NCBI RefSeq assembly: GCF_000422745.1
Contig: NZ_AUGQ01000002.1
Location: forward strand, 300,048 to 364,047
From: Microbacterium gubbeenense DSM 15944
GTDB taxonomy: Bacteria > Actinomycetota > Actinomycetes > Actinomycetales > Microbacteriaceae
Reading direction: 5' to 3'
DNA length: 64,000 nt
Numbering within the stretch: position 1 is the first letter of the stretch; the number at the start of each line of letters is the position of its first letter. Both the position numbers and the translations under genes were made by a program. The notes under the pieces are model-generated. The model did not search any database, was not told the origin of the DNA, and worked only from the letters and a program-made list of their open reading frames with translations. Shown in pieces: positions 9,631 through 18,054 of this stretch.

Positions 9631-10406
9631 CGGGTCCACACCTCCACGTCGTTGTCGGCGAGGGCTGCGGCGAGCGCCGGATCGGGCTCCGCGTCCGTCA
9701 CGAGCACGTCGATCTCGTCGAGCCGCGCGAAGCGGGTGAGCGATTCGCCGCCCAGCTTCGAGGAGTCGACGAGCGCGATCACCCGGCGCGCGGATCGGAC
9801 CATCGCCTTCTTCACGGCGGCCTCCTCCGCGTCGGGCGTGCTGAGGCCGAAGTCGGCCGAGAGCGCGTTCGCGCCGACGAACGAGACGTCGGGGCGCAGC
9901 GCCTCGATCTGCCGCACCGTGTCGATTCCGACGGCGGCACCGGTCACCGACCGCACGCGGCCGCCGAGCACCGACAGCTCGATCCCCTCGCGGCCCGCGA
10001 GAGCGGCGGCGTGCGAGACGGCGTTCGTGACGACCGTCGTTCGGCCGCCGCCGATGCGCCCGAGCAGCGGATCCACGAGCGCGCCGGTCGTCGTGCCCGC
10101 GTCGAGCAGCACGGATCCGGTGAACCCCGCGGGGATCGCGAGCGCGGCGCGCTCGGCGATCCATCGCTTCTCGGATCCGCGGTGCGCGAGCCGCTCGCCG
10201 ACGCCGCGCTCGACGAGGCTCGCGCGTCCGGCCGCGATGGCACCGCCGTGCACGCGGCGGAGCGCGCCCGATTCCTCGAGGGCCTGCAGGTCGCGGCGCA
10301 CGGTCTCGGTCGTGATGTCGAACTGCGCGGCGAGGTCGCGCACGGAGACCCGCCCCGCATCGCGGACGGCGCGCGCGATGAGATCCAGCCGCTCTGCCTG
10401 ATACAT
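9627..10406 (-). CDS. fruR: DeoR-family transcriptional regulator of the fructose operon
   Basis: This 259-residue protein has an N-terminal DeoR winged HTH (about residues 5-58, TETVRRDLQALEESGALRRVHGG) and a C-terminal sugar-phosphate sensor domain with the typical LLDAGTTTG, VVTNA and FVGANALS segments. As first gene of fruR-fruK-fruA it probably represses the operon until fructose-1-phosphate binds; this is inferred from position and family. The ATG at 10406 was chosen over upstream in-frame codons because the HTH starts right after it (MYQAERLDLI) and a TAACGT -10 box ends seven bases before it. Confidence 0.9.
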   Translation of the reverse strand: MYQAERLDLIARAVRDAGRVSVRDLAAQFDITTETVRRDLQALEESGALRRVHGGAIAAGRASLVERGVGERLAHRGSEKRWIAERAALAIPAGFTGSVLLDAGTTTGALVDPLLGRIGGGRTTVVTNAVSHAAALAGREGIELSVLGGRVRSVTGAAVGIDTVRQIEALRPDVSFVGANALSADFGLSTPDAEEAAVKKAMVRSARRVIALVDSSKLGGESLTRFARLDEIDVLVTDAEPDPALAAALADNDVEVWTR

Positions 10407-10413
10407 AAACCAG

Positions 10414-10442
10414 ACGTTACAACATGATCCCAACCAAAACAA
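10414..10442 (-). promoter_or_regulatory. Promoter of the fructose operon (leaderless)
   Basis: On the minus strand, TTGTTT (10437-10442) and TAACGT (10414-10419) are separated by 17 bases. The -10 ends seven bases before the fruR ATG, so the message probably begins at or next to the start codon. Confidence 0.6.
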
Positions 10443-10453
10443 CACTCATGCGC

Positions 10454-10493
10454 AGAAAAGCGCCCTCCGCCGGATGACGGAGGGCGCTTTTCT
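10454..10493. terminator. Strong hairpin terminator after ccsB
   Basis: A perfect 16-bp stem (AGAAAAGCGCCCTCCG and complement) with an eight-base loop. The A/T-rich stem ends give a short T run on both strands. It separates the cytochrome c operon from the fructose operon. Confidence 0.85.
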
Positions 10494-10502
10494 ACGACTC
10501 GA

Positions 10503-11492
10503 TCAGCTGATGCCGGAGTACGCGTGCAGGCCGTCGAAGAACAGGTTCACGATCGTGAAGTTGAACAGCACGGCGGCGAAGCCGACGATCGCGAGCCACG
10601 CGGAGCGCACGCCGCGCCACCCGCGCGTCGCCCGTGCGTGGATGTACCCGGCGTAGAGCACCCAGATGATGAAGGTCCAGACTTCCTTCGTGTCGAAGCC
10701 CCAGTACCGTCCCCAGGCGTCCTGCGCCCAGATCGCGCCCGCGATGAGAGTGAAGGTCCAGAAGATGAAGCCGATGATCGTCACGCGATACGCGAGCGAC
10801 TCGAGGTCCTCCGCCTTCGGGATCGTGCGCAGGAGGCTCTTCTTCTCCGCGTGCTCCGGATCCTCGCGCACCCGGCGCTCGCGCCTCGTCTGCAGCAGCT
10901 GCAGCACGCTGAGCGCGAAGGCGAGCGCGAGGAACGCGGTCGCGAGCGACGCGACGAAGACGTGGATCACGAGCCAGGTCGACTTCAGCGGATCCGACAG
11001 CGGCGTGATCTGCACGTAGATCGCCGGGAGTGACGCGGCACCGAGCAGGATCGTCACGAGCCCGGTCATGAAGGCGCCCACGTATCGCAGGTCCTTCCAG
11101 AACAGCACGCCGAGATACACGGCGGTGAACAGCACGGTCGCCGTCATCGCGAACTCGTACATGTTCGACCACGGCACGCGCCCGGCGCCGATGCCGCGCA
11201 GCACGGTGGCGGCGAGGTGCAGCAGGAACGCGATCCACGTGAGGGTCGTCGCGATGCGCCCCATCACGTTGTTCGTGTGCGGAACCGGCTGTCCGGCGTC
11301 AGCGCCCGATGCCGGCGACGAGCCGGATCCGCCTGCCATCACGAGCTCGCGATCCTTCTGCCGGATCGACTCGTCCGACCGCTTGGCGAGGTCGACCGCA
11401 TAGCAGATGAACGCCAGCGCGTAGACGGCGATCGCTGTCCAGAGCGAGATGACGGACCACGTGTCGAACATGAGTGCGTTATCGGAGGGCAT
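10503..11492 (-). CDS. ccsB: Cytochrome c biogenesis protein CcsB (CcsA/ResC family)
   Basis: This 329-residue polytopic membrane protein belongs to the heme-handling CcsA/ResC family of System II cytochrome c maturation. The tryptophan-rich WGRYWGFDTKEVW near residue 260 is the family heme-binding segment, and His-bearing membrane segments flank it. With ResB it carries heme across the membrane for attachment to apocytochromes. It is the last gene of TlpA-CcdA-ResB-CcsB, ten bases after resB. A TAGAAT box seven bases before the ATG suggests its own extra promoter inside the end of resB. Confidence 0.93.
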   Translation of the reverse strand: MPSDNALMFDTWSVISLWTAIAVYALAFICYAVDLAKRSDESIRQKDRELVMAGGSGSSPASGADAGQPVPHTNNVMGRIATTLTWIAFLLHLAATVLRGIGAGRVPWSNMYEFAMTATVLFTAVYLGVLFWKDLRYVGAFMTGLVTILLGAASLPAIYVQITPLSDPLKSTWLVIHVFVASLATAFLALAFALSVLQLLQTRRERRVREDPEHAEKKSLLRTIPKAEDLESLAYRVTIIGFIFWTFTLIAGAIWAQDAWGRYWGFDTKEVWTFIIWVLYAGYIHARATRGWRGVRSAWLAIVGFAAVLFNFTIVNLFFDGLHAYSGIS

Positions 11493-11499
11493 GATATCG

Positions 11500-11505
11500 A
11501 TTCTA
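11500..11505 (-). promoter_or_regulatory. Internal -10 box for ccsB
   Basis: TAGAAT on the minus strand ends seven bases before the ccsB ATG. Its first three bases are the resB stop codon TAG. Confidence 0.5.
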
Positions 11506-13161
11506 AGAAGTCAGGTCGGATTTATGGCCGTCGGCGAGATCGTCGACGGCGCGACGGATTGCGGGATCCTCGCCGCGCGCGAGCCCCGCGTATTCGATGC
11601 GCACGCCGTCGTCGGTGGGCGTAACCTTCACCCAGAGGCGTCGGCGCGGAACGAGCAGACCGGTGATGAGGCCGGCGACGATGAGGATCGCGAAGCCCAG
11701 CACCCAGATCTTCGAGGCGTCGTGGTGCACCTGCAGCGAGACGAAGCGCTTGACGGATTCGGTCGCGCCGATCTCGGAGACATCGGCTTCTTCCGGCGTC
11801 TCATCCTCGAACGTGATGGATCCGCGGTCGCCGGGCAGATCGACGGTCTCGCCGGGCGCGAGCTCCAGCGACGTGAGCTCCGAATCGGGCCCCGCGATCT
11901 CCTCCATGCCGCTCGGGTCGAGCGTGTACACGGATCGCGGGGTGCCGTCGTCGATGCCGAGGTCGCCCACGTACGCGCGGAACGTGAGCACCGGGTTGTA
12001 CAGGTCGGCGAACCCGGATGTGAACGCGCCCGTTTCGAGCTCGACCTGGGTCGGGTAGAAGAACCCGATGAGGCCGAGCTGCTCCTCGAGGCCGTCCGGC
12101 ACCTTGACCACACCGGTCGAGGTCATGGTGTTGTCGGCGCCCGGCAGGAACGGCACAGAGTCGCTGAAGACGATCTCGCCGTCGGCGTCGCGCACGGTGA
12201 TCGTCGGCGCATAGCCGTTGCCGAGCAGGTAGATGGAGTCGTGGAAGACGTCGAGCGGGTGGTTCACGCGCACGGTGTCTTCCGTCGCGGATCCGTCCGG
12301 CTGGCGCACCGTCACGTTCGCCTGGAAGTCGCCCGCCTGACCCGCGCCGTTCTGCCCGAACGGCACGTACGACACATCGAACGAGTCGAGCGTGACGGCG
12401 TACGGCTCGAGCGCCTCGTCGGCGACGAGGCGGCCCTTGTTCATCGACGAGTAGTTGATGAGCGAGTTGACGAAGGTCGACCCCTCGATAATGACCGACT
12501 GCCCCGTGTACGCGAACTGACCGCCGAGACCGACGCAGACGAGGATCCCGACGAGGGCCGCGTGGAAGACCAGGTTGCCGGTCTCGCGCAGGTATCCGCG
12601 CTCGGCCGACACCGAGAGGGATCCACGGGCGTCGTACCGCTCGATGCGGTAACCCTGCCGCTTGAGGCGCTTCTCGGCGCGCGCGATCGCTTCTTCGGGA
12701 TCCGCTTCGAGGCGCTCTTCACGGAAGTCGGCGAGACGACTCAGCCGCGCGGGGGTGCGGGGCGGCCGTGCCTTCAGCGCCTTGAGGTGGTGCTTCGTGC
12801 GCGGCAGGATGCAGCCGACGAGCGAGACGAACAGCAGGATGTAGATCGCGGAGAACCACACCGACGAGTACACGTCGAACAGCTGGAACCAGTCGGCGAT
12901 CGGGTACGCGTCGGGGTTCTCGGTCTCCCACTGCGTGACGCCGTTCGGATCGGCGGTGCGCTGCGGGAAGATGGATCCGGGGATCGCCGCGACGGCGAGC
13001 AGGAGCAGCAGCACGATGGCCGTGCGCATGCTCGTGAGCTGGCGCCAGGCCCAGCGCAGCCAGCCGACGAAGCCGAGCTTCGGCTGCCGCACGTCCGACT
13101 CGACGCTGTCGAAATGATCGCTCGGCCGCTGCGGATCCGACTCAGATCGGGAGTTCGACAC
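11503..13161 (-). CDS. resB: Cytochrome c biogenesis protein ResB
   Basis: This 552-residue partner of CcsB is in System II cytochrome c maturation. Three membrane segments lie in the first 220 residues (MRTAIVLLLLLAVAAIPGSIF, then VWFSAIYILLFVSLVGCILP, then a third near 195-215). A large extracytoplasmic domain follows, then a last membrane segment near residue 495 (VLGFAILIVAGLITGLLVP) and a short tail. The LPRTKHHLKALKARPPRTPARL stretch is typical of ResB. The GTG start at 13161 overlaps the ccdA stop by 20 bases, so the genes are coupled. Confidence 0.93.
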   Translation of the reverse strand: MSNSRSESDPQRPSDHFDSVESDVRQPKLGFVGWLRWAWRQLTSMRTAIVLLLLLAVAAIPGSIFPQRTADPNGVTQWETENPDAYPIADWFQLFDVYSSVWFSAIYILLFVSLVGCILPRTKHHLKALKARPPRTPARLSRLADFREERLEADPEEAIARAEKRLKRQGYRIERYDARGSLSVSAERGYLRETGNLVFHAALVGILVCVGLGGQFAYTGQSVIIEGSTFVNSLINYSSMNKGRLVADEALEPYAVTLDSFDVSYVPFGQNGAGQAGDFQANVTVRQPDGSATEDTVRVNHPLDVFHDSIYLLGNGYAPTITVRDADGEIVFSDSVPFLPGADNTMTSTGVVKVPDGLEEQLGLIGFFYPTQVELETGAFTSGFADLYNPVLTFRAYVGDLGIDDGTPRSVYTLDPSGMEEIAGPDSELTSLELAPGETVDLPGDRGSITFEDETPEEADVSEIGATESVKRFVSLQVHHDASKIWVLGFAILIVAGLITGLLVPRRRLWVKVTPTDDGVRIEYAGLARGEDPAIRRAVDDLADGHKSDLTS

Positions 13162-13891
13162 TGCCGATCACCCCCTGAAGACTCAGCATGATCCTGCTCC
13201 AGATCCCAGACACCATGAGGAGTCCGAGCAGGATCAGCAGCGATCCGCCGATGATGTTGACGGTGCGCACGTGGCGGCGCATGAACGAAAGCGACTTCGT
13301 CGCCCACCCGAGCCCGAGCGCGACGATGAGGAACGGGATCCCGAGGCCCAGCGAGTAAGTGAGGCCGAGCAGGGCGGCGCGCCACACGTCGCCGGTGTTC
13401 CAGGACAGGCTCATGATGACGGCGAGCGTCGGGCCGATGCACGGCGCCCAGCCAATGCCGAGGGCCAGGCCGAGAAGTGGTGCCCCCACGAGGCCGAGGT
13501 TCGACTTCATGACCGGCTTCGCCTGTCGCTGCATGAACCCGAACAGGCCGAGAAAGACGAGACCCATGACGACGATGACGACGCCGAGCACCCGCATGAT
13601 GATGTCGTTGTACTGCAGGAAGAAGATTCCCAGGCCGCCCGAGAAGATGTTCATCGCCATGAACACGACGGTGAACCCGGCGATGAACAGCAGCACGCCG
13701 ATGACGAGGCGCCCGCGCGGCGCGAGTACGCCCTCGCTCTGCCGCGGCATGACGGCTCCGGAGATGTAGCCGAGGTATCCCGGTACGAGCGGCAGGACGC
13801 ATGGCGAGAGGAACGACAGCAGTCCCGCGGCGAGCGCGATCGGCAGCGCGACCCAGAGGGATCCGGCGCCGACGAGGTCCGCGAGGTTCAC
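13142..13891 (-). CDS. ccdA: Cytochrome c biogenesis thiol-disulfide transporter CcdA
   Basis: This 249-residue membrane protein with about six transmembrane segments is of the CcdA/DsbD-beta type. The redox-active cysteines sit in the expected places: Cys31 in SFLSPCVLPLVPGY and Cys151 in GIGWAPCIGP. It passes electrons from cytoplasmic thioredoxin to the extracytoplasmic TlpA/ResA-like protein encoded just upstream, keeping apocytochrome c thiols reduced. The GTG start overlaps the upstream TGA (GTGA), coupling the two proteins that act as donor and acceptor. Confidence 0.95.
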   Translation of the reverse strand: MNLADLVGAGSLWVALPIALAAGLLSFLSPCVLPLVPGYLGYISGAVMPRQSEGVLAPRGRLVIGVLLFIAGFTVVFMAMNIFSGGLGIFFLQYNDIIMRVLGVVIVVMGLVFLGLFGFMQRQAKPVMKSNLGLVGAPLLGLALGIGWAPCIGPTLAVIMSLSWNTGDVWRAALLGLTYSLGLGIPFLIVALGLGWATKSLSFMRRHVRTVNIIGGSLLILLGLLMVSGIWSRIMLSLQGVIGSVELPI

Positions 13892-14496
13892 GCCGACTCG
13901 TTGACGATGTCGCTGACGAGGGTGTCGAGGATCGACGCCCCCTCGAGCTTGCCGATGATACGAGCGGCGACGCGACCCTCGCGGTCGAGCACGAGGGTGA
14001 TCGGGGTCGATTGCAGGGGCGTCGCAGCCGCGAAGGCGAGCTTGACGGCCCCGTCCTCGGCGTCGATGAGGCTGGGGTACGTCACGCCGTACGTGTCGGC
14101 GAATGCGCGGGCGGCCTCGGGCTGATCCTCGGTGTTCACTCCGACGAACGTCACGTCATCGCCCTGGTGCTTCTGCCAGACCGACTCGAGGTCGGCGGCC
14201 TCGACGCGGCACGGCGCACAGTTGGCATACCAGAAGTTGACGACCGTGACGTCGCCCGCGGTGTCTTCGCTCGACAGCTCGTCACCGGTCTCGGTGGTGC
14301 CGGCCCACTCGACGGGCTCCCCGCGATCGTCGGGCGCGATCTCCTGCACCTGGAACTCGCCGGCGATGTATCCCTTGTTGTCGCCGGAGAGGTACTGCTC
14401 GGCGACCGGGTCATTCGCACAGGCCGCGAGCGTCGCCGCGAGAACCGCGACCGACGCGAGGGCGCCGATTCGGCGAAGCAGTGTTGTCGAGGGCAC
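13888..14496 (-). CDS. resA: TlpA/ResA-like thioredoxin-fold lipoprotein
   Basis: This 202-residue protein has a lipoprotein signal (lipobox LAAC, Cys26) followed by a thioredoxin fold with the active site WYANCAPCR (Cys93, Cys96) and the cis-Pro segment STPITLVLDREG. It probably reduces the heme-binding cysteines of apocytochrome c on the outer membrane face, with electrons from CcdA. The GTG start at 14496 was chosen because the signal peptide begins there and a TAGAAT box ends seven bases upstream; the longer open frame adds only low-complexity sequence. Confidence 0.92.
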   Translation of the reverse strand: MPSTTLLRRIGALASVAVLAATLAACANDPVAEQYLSGDNKGYIAGEFQVQEIAPDDRGEPVEWAGTTETGDELSSEDTAGDVTVVNFWYANCAPCRVEAADLESVWQKHQGDDVTFVGVNTEDQPEAARAFADTYGVTYPSLIDAEDGAVKLAFAAATPLQSTPITLVLDREGRVAARIIGKLEGASILDTLVSDIVNESA

Positions 14497-14503
14497 GGGC
14501 CTA

Positions 14504-14509
14504 ATTCTA
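14504..14509 (-). promoter_or_regulatory. -10 box of the cytochrome c operon
   Basis: TAGAAT on the minus strand ends seven bases before the GTG of the TlpA/ResA-like gene; a leaderless start is expected. Confidence 0.55.
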
Positions 14510-14540
14510 CGCGTTGTAGTAGGAGGAGGCTGAGTGCGGC

Positions 14541-14912
14541 TCAGGCCCGGCGAGCGCGGCTCCTGGCCACCAGCGCCGCAATGGCGCGCCACCCGACGAG
14601 GAAGGCGCCGAGCACGAGCAGCGTGACGATCAGGAACGACCAGGCGAACCCGCCGCCGGTGAGCACCCGCAGGATCATGCCGGCGCCGACGGCGAGGAGC
14701 CAGATCGGAACGCCCGAGCGCAGCGGGCGCGCGGGGGCCTTCCACGCGAGGCTCACGAGCCAGCCGATCGCGGCGCCGGCGACGAACGGCCAGGCCACGA
14801 TGAGCAGTCCGGGGAGGATCGACCCGTGGTGGTTCGCCATGCCAATTGCTGCGAACGCGACGATCAGGACGAGATCGATGATGGCGGCAAGGATCCAGGG
14901 AAAGCGGCGCAT
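14541..14912 (-). CDS. DUF3054 membrane protein
   Basis: This 123-residue protein has four hydrophobic segments and no soluble domain. The PWILAAIIDLVLIVAFAAIG start, the conserved GMANHHGS loop and the GGGFAWSFLIV segment match the DUF3054 family, which is common in actinobacteria and has no known function. The ATG at 14912 fits a TACCGT box six bases upstream. It lies 44 bases before the cytochrome c operon on the same strand but probably has its own promoter, shared back to back with the phosphatase gene. Confidence 0.82.
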   Translation of the reverse strand: MRRFPWILAAIIDLVLIVAFAAIGMANHHGSILPGLLIVAWPFVAGAAIGWLVSLAWKAPARPLRSGVPIWLLAVGAGMILRVLTGGGFAWSFLIVTLLVLGAFLVGWRAIAALVARSRARRA

Positions 14913-14934
14913 GGGTTCACGGTAGCGTGGGCGC
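14913..14934. promoter_or_regulatory. Overlapping divergent promoters, 22-bp intergenic region
   Basis: TACCGT on the minus strand (14919-14924) serves the DUF3054 gene and TAGCGT on the plus strand (14923-14928) serves the phosphatase gene. Each ends six bases before its ATG and the boxes overlap by two bases, so the two promoters must exclude each other. Confidence 0.6.
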
Positions 14935-15561
14935 ATGCCTGCCGAGCGCCTGCACCTCGTCCGCCACGGAGAGGTCCACAACCCCGATCACCTGCTGTAC
15001 GAGCGGATCCCGGGCTTCGGCCTCAGCGAGGCCGGCCGAGGCATGACGCGCGCCGCCGCCGCTCACATCGCCTCGCTCGGACGGCCGGTCACCCGCCTCG
15101 TGTGCTCGCCGCTGCAGCGCACCCAGGAGTCGGCCGAACCGTTCGCGCAGGAGTTCGGGCTCACGCCCGTCCTCGACGAGCGCGTCATCGAGCCGTGGAA
15201 CGCGTTCGCGGGAAAGCGCATGAAGAATGCCGCGCTGAACCCGATGAACTGGCACCTGCTGATCAACCCGTCGACGCCGAGCTGGGGCGAGCCCTACGCC
15301 TCAATCGCGTCGCGCATGCTCGAGGGCATGCACGCCACCTGGGATGCGGCGGAATCCGGCGACGCCGTCATCGTCACGCACCAGTCGCCGATCTGGGTCG
15401 CGCACCTCGCCGTCGCCGGCGAGAAGCTGCCGCATTCGCCCACCGCGCGCCGCTGCGCGCTGTCGAGCGTCACGAGCTTCGAGCGCCGCACCGACGGCTC
15501 CTTCGTCGAGGTCGCGTACGTGGAACCAGCCGCGGCGGGCGTCGACCGGGGGGCGGTGTAG
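14935..15561 (+). CDS. Histidine phosphatase family protein
   Basis: This 208-residue phosphoglycerate-mutase-like protein carries the catalytic LVRHGEV near its N-terminus, Arg in LVCSPLQRT, and the second histidine in VIVTHQSPI. Substrate range in this family is broad, so the substrate cannot be assigned. In mycobacteria a gene of this family heads the TlpA-CcdA-ResB-CcsB operon; here it is turned away from those genes, suggesting a local inversion of an old cluster. A TAGCGT box six bases before the ATG indicates a leaderless message. Confidence 0.88.
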   Translation: MPAERLHLVRHGEVHNPDHLLYERIPGFGLSEAGRGMTRAAAAHIASLGRPVTRLVCSPLQRTQESAEPFAQEFGLTPVLDERVIEPWNAFAGKRMKNAALNPMNWHLLINPSTPSWGEPYASIASRMLEGMHATWDAAESGDAVIVTHQSPIWVAHLAVAGEKLPHSPTARRCALSSVTSFERRTDGSFVEVAYVEPAAAGVDRGAV

Positions 15562-15584
15562 ACGCTCGGCCCGCGCCGATGGAG

Positions 15585-16136
15585 TCACGCGACGCTCGAG
15601 GCCTCCGTCAATCCGTCGTCGACGCGCCAGAGCCACGAGCTCCCCAACGGGTCGCAGAACTTCATCGCCGTCACGAGATGCTTGGGAGACTTCGTGATCG
15701 GCATCAGCCCGTCGGTGCTCACGATCGGCTTCGGCAGGTCCCATCCCGCAGATTTCGCCCGCACGAAGTAGTGGCCGGGAGGCAGCACAGCGATGCGGAT
15801 CGAGGGTGCATCGCCTTTGACATCGATCACAACGTCGCGAAAGACCGCGGCACCGCTTGATCCGTTGACGACCTCGACTCCCCACCCGGAGGTGTCGGAA
15901 CCGACCCACCAGGCTTGCAGCTGCGAGGCTACGCCCTCACGCCTCGCCCGCTCCGCCTGCGAAAGTGTGTCCGCACGCCCTTTATGGCTGACGTCGAGCG
16001 TCTTGTGACTCGTGTCGTTCGCTTCCCGGGCGAATGAGTTCGCCTTCATCGCGACGATAAGAGCAGAGATGGACACCCCCGCCGCCACGATCGATGCGAT
16101 GCCGCCGACCCATTCGCCGACCGAACCGATATCCAT
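15585..16136 (-). CDS. Hypothetical protein with N-terminal membrane segment
   Basis: I do not recognise a family for this 183-residue protein. It has one N-terminal hydrophobic segment (GEWVGGIASIVAAGVSISAL), a short charged helix rich in Arg/Glu/Ser, then a beta-rich region with a WGVEVVNGSSGAAVFRDVVI stretch resembling an Ig-like or C2-like fold. The start was placed at 16136 because GGGGGAG lies six bases upstream. The gene lacks GGATCC, unlike most neighbours, and is convergent with the phosphatase gene, so it may be a recent insertion. Confidence 0.65.
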   Translation of the reverse strand: MDIGSVGEWVGGIASIVAAGVSISALIVAMKANSFAREANDTSHKTLDVSHKGRADTLSQAERARREGVASQLQAWWVGSDTSGWGVEVVNGSSGAAVFRDVVIDVKGDAPSIRIAVLPPGHYFVRAKSAGWDLPKPIVSTDGLMPITKSPKHLVTAMKFCDPLGSSWLWRVDDGLTEASSVA

Positions 16137-16205
16137 ACATCTCCCCCGCTGCGTGTCCATGCGCCGCGTTCACGCTATCAGCGGCGCCCGCGGGTGTCGT
16201 GGGCG

Positions 16206-17147
16206 TCAGCTCGACGAGGAGATCTCACCGACGCGCCGCCTCGTCAGGGCCGTCTCCACCGCGATGAGGATGAGCACCACGGCTGCTCCGCCGACCGCCA
16301 GCAGGATCGGCACGAGCGGATCCGTCGGGGCGAGCAGAGCTCCATGACCGTCGTCGCTGCCCGCGCCCCCCTGCCACGGCCAGAGGGCGCGCAGGGAGCC
16401 GAGCATCAGACCGGCCATGACGAGCAGCGTCATGCGGCGATACTTGTCGAGCAGCACTCGGATCACGCGCACCACCGTGAACAGGCCGATCAGCGCCCCC
16501 AGCGCGAAAACGCCGATGTAGGCGAGATCACGCTCGTCGACCGCCTGCAGCGTGGGCGAGTAGAGCCCAACGGCGAGCAGGAAGAAGGACCCGGAGACGC
16601 CCGGCACGACGAGGGCGCACACCGCGACCGCCGCTGCGACGAAGACAAAGACGAAGTTGGGACTGTCGATCGATCCGCTGCTCGCGAACCCGACGAGGAA
16701 GAACGCGACCCCGGCCGCAACGACGAACGAGACGATATCGACCGCGAGGTTCTTGCGTTTCGGAAGCAGCCGGAACGGGACGACAAGGCTCGCAGCGACG
16801 AGGCCGAAAAACAGTCCGCGCGCGTTCTCCGGGTTCGCGGCAACGAGGTGCTCGACGGTCCCGGCAGCGAAGAGGATGGCGCACGCCATCCCCACGAGCA
16901 GCGGAACCACGAGCCACCAGTCGACGTCCGAGATCCGCCTGCGGAAGCCCGCTGCACGATCCGGGCCGACGACAAGCGTCTTGAACGCTCCGCCAAGCGA
17001 GCTGGCGGCATCCAGCGCGCGCTCGTAGATGCCGGTGACGAGCGCGATCGTGCCACCCGAAACACCGGGCACGAGTTCGGCCATCCCGATGAGGAATCCG
17101 CGGAGGGCGTTCCACGGCGTGTGGATCGGACGGGCGGTATCGCTCAA
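16206..17147 (-). CDS. DUF368 membrane protein, PopT-type polyprenyl-phosphate transporter candidate
   Basis: This 313-residue protein has about eight to ten membrane segments and the two family repeats ELVPGVSGGTIALVTGIYE (residues 24-42) and VVPGVSGSFFLLAVGLY (near 185). DUF368 proteins have been shown to return polyprenyl phosphate to the cytoplasmic face for envelope synthesis. The TTG start at 17147 has GAGAAG just upstream. The next gene upstream on the same strand (133 bases away) is a DedA protein, the other family with this proposed role. Confidence 0.88.
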   Translation of the reverse strand: MSDTARPIHTPWNALRGFLIGMAELVPGVSGGTIALVTGIYERALDAASSLGGAFKTLVVGPDRAAGFRRRISDVDWWLVVPLLVGMACAILFAAGTVEHLVAANPENARGLFFGLVAASLVVPFRLLPKRKNLAVDIVSFVVAAGVAFFLVGFASSGSIDSPNFVFVFVAAAVAVCALVVPGVSGSFFLLAVGLYSPTLQAVDERDLAYIGVFALGALIGLFTVVRVIRVLLDKYRRMTLLVMAGLMLGSLRALWPWQGGAGSDDGHGALLAPTDPLVPILLAVGGAAVVLILIAVETALTRRRVGEISSSS

Positions 17148-17280
17148 GACTTCTCGCTTTCGTCGGGTGGCGCCCAGCGCGCCTGCGCAGACTCTATCGG
17201 CGGGACGCTCGTCGATCGCTGGGGAAATCCCCGCCTCATGAACACGGCCATGGTGAACCTGCTCAGTCCGCCGCGCCGGA

Positions 17281-17940
17281 TCATACGGCGCGCTCGCGAC
17301 GGATCCTCAGCACACGCGCGACGACGAACCACACGATGAGCGCCACCACGACGACGATCACGACGTTCTGCACCACGTCCATGTAGCCCTCGACGACGTG
17401 CCACGCCGATCCGAGGAACCAGCCGATGACGATGAACACCGTGTTCCAGATCAGGCTGCCGAGACCCGTGTAGAGCAGGAAGCGCCAGATCGGCATGCGC
17501 ACGACGCCCGCGGGGATCGAGATCAGGCTTCGAAAGATCGGCAGGAACCTGCCGAAGAAAACGGCGACGGACCCGTGCCTCTCGAACCACGCGACGGTCT
17601 TGTCGATATCATCGGCGCGCAGCAGCGGGATCTTGTCGAACAGCCAGCGCAAGCGCGTCACGCCCACGAACATGCCGATGAGGTACAGCGCGAGCGCCCC
17701 GACGAGGGAGCCGGCAGTCGCCCAGAGGATCGCCGGCACGATGCCGAATGCGCCCTGGTGGGCTGCGAAGCCCGCAGCGGGCAGGATCGCCTCACTCGGG
17801 ATCGGCGGGAAGATGTTCTCGAACGCAATCGCGATGCCGACGCCGACAGGACCGATGTGGTCCATGAGCGACACCGACCACTCCACGAGTGCGGCGAGCC
17901 ACGACTGCTGCGCGACGATCGAGTCGGCGGTCTGGCTCAT
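17281..17940 (-). CDS. DedA-family membrane protein (UptA-like candidate)
   Basis: This 219-residue protein has the DedA/VTT fold: FENIFPPIPSEAILPAAGF near residue 40, RFLPIFRSLISIPAGVVRM near 140 and the GSLIWNTVFIVIGWFLG segment. Members recycle undecaprenyl phosphate or act as half-scramblases supporting membrane potential and antibiotic tolerance. The ATG at 17940 has AAGAGAA six bases upstream. DUF368 follows downstream, so the pair may be cotranscribed. An Arg-rich tail ends the protein in the cytoplasm. Confidence 0.9.
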   Translation of the reverse strand: MSQTADSIVAQQSWLAALVEWSVSLMDHIGPVGVGIAIAFENIFPPIPSEAILPAAGFAAHQGAFGIVPAILWATAGSLVGALALYLIGMFVGVTRLRWLFDKIPLLRADDIDKTVAWFERHGSVAVFFGRFLPIFRSLISIPAGVVRMPIWRFLLYTGLGSLIWNTVFIVIGWFLGSAWHVVEGYMDVVQNVVIVVVVALIVWFVVARVLRIRRERAV

Positions 17941-18041
17941 GATGTTCTCTTCCGTCAGAGGATCGACCCCGTCTACGCTACGGGGCGTCGGCTCGCCGCG
18001 CCCTGTGGAAATCCCCACACGTGGATGTCAGACCGCGTGCC

Positions 18042-18047
18042 TACCCT
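18042..18047 (+). promoter_or_regulatory. -10 box of the FUSC gene
   Basis: TACCCT ends seven bases before the GTG at 18055, the same layout as the SseB gene at 51801. Confidence 0.5.
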
Positions 18048-18054
18048 GGACCGA

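Noticed and set aside
16194..17339. Long plus-strand frame across DUF368
   Set aside because: Composition (Arg/Asp/Glu/His runs) is that of a shadow; the minus frame has the PGVSGG motifs.
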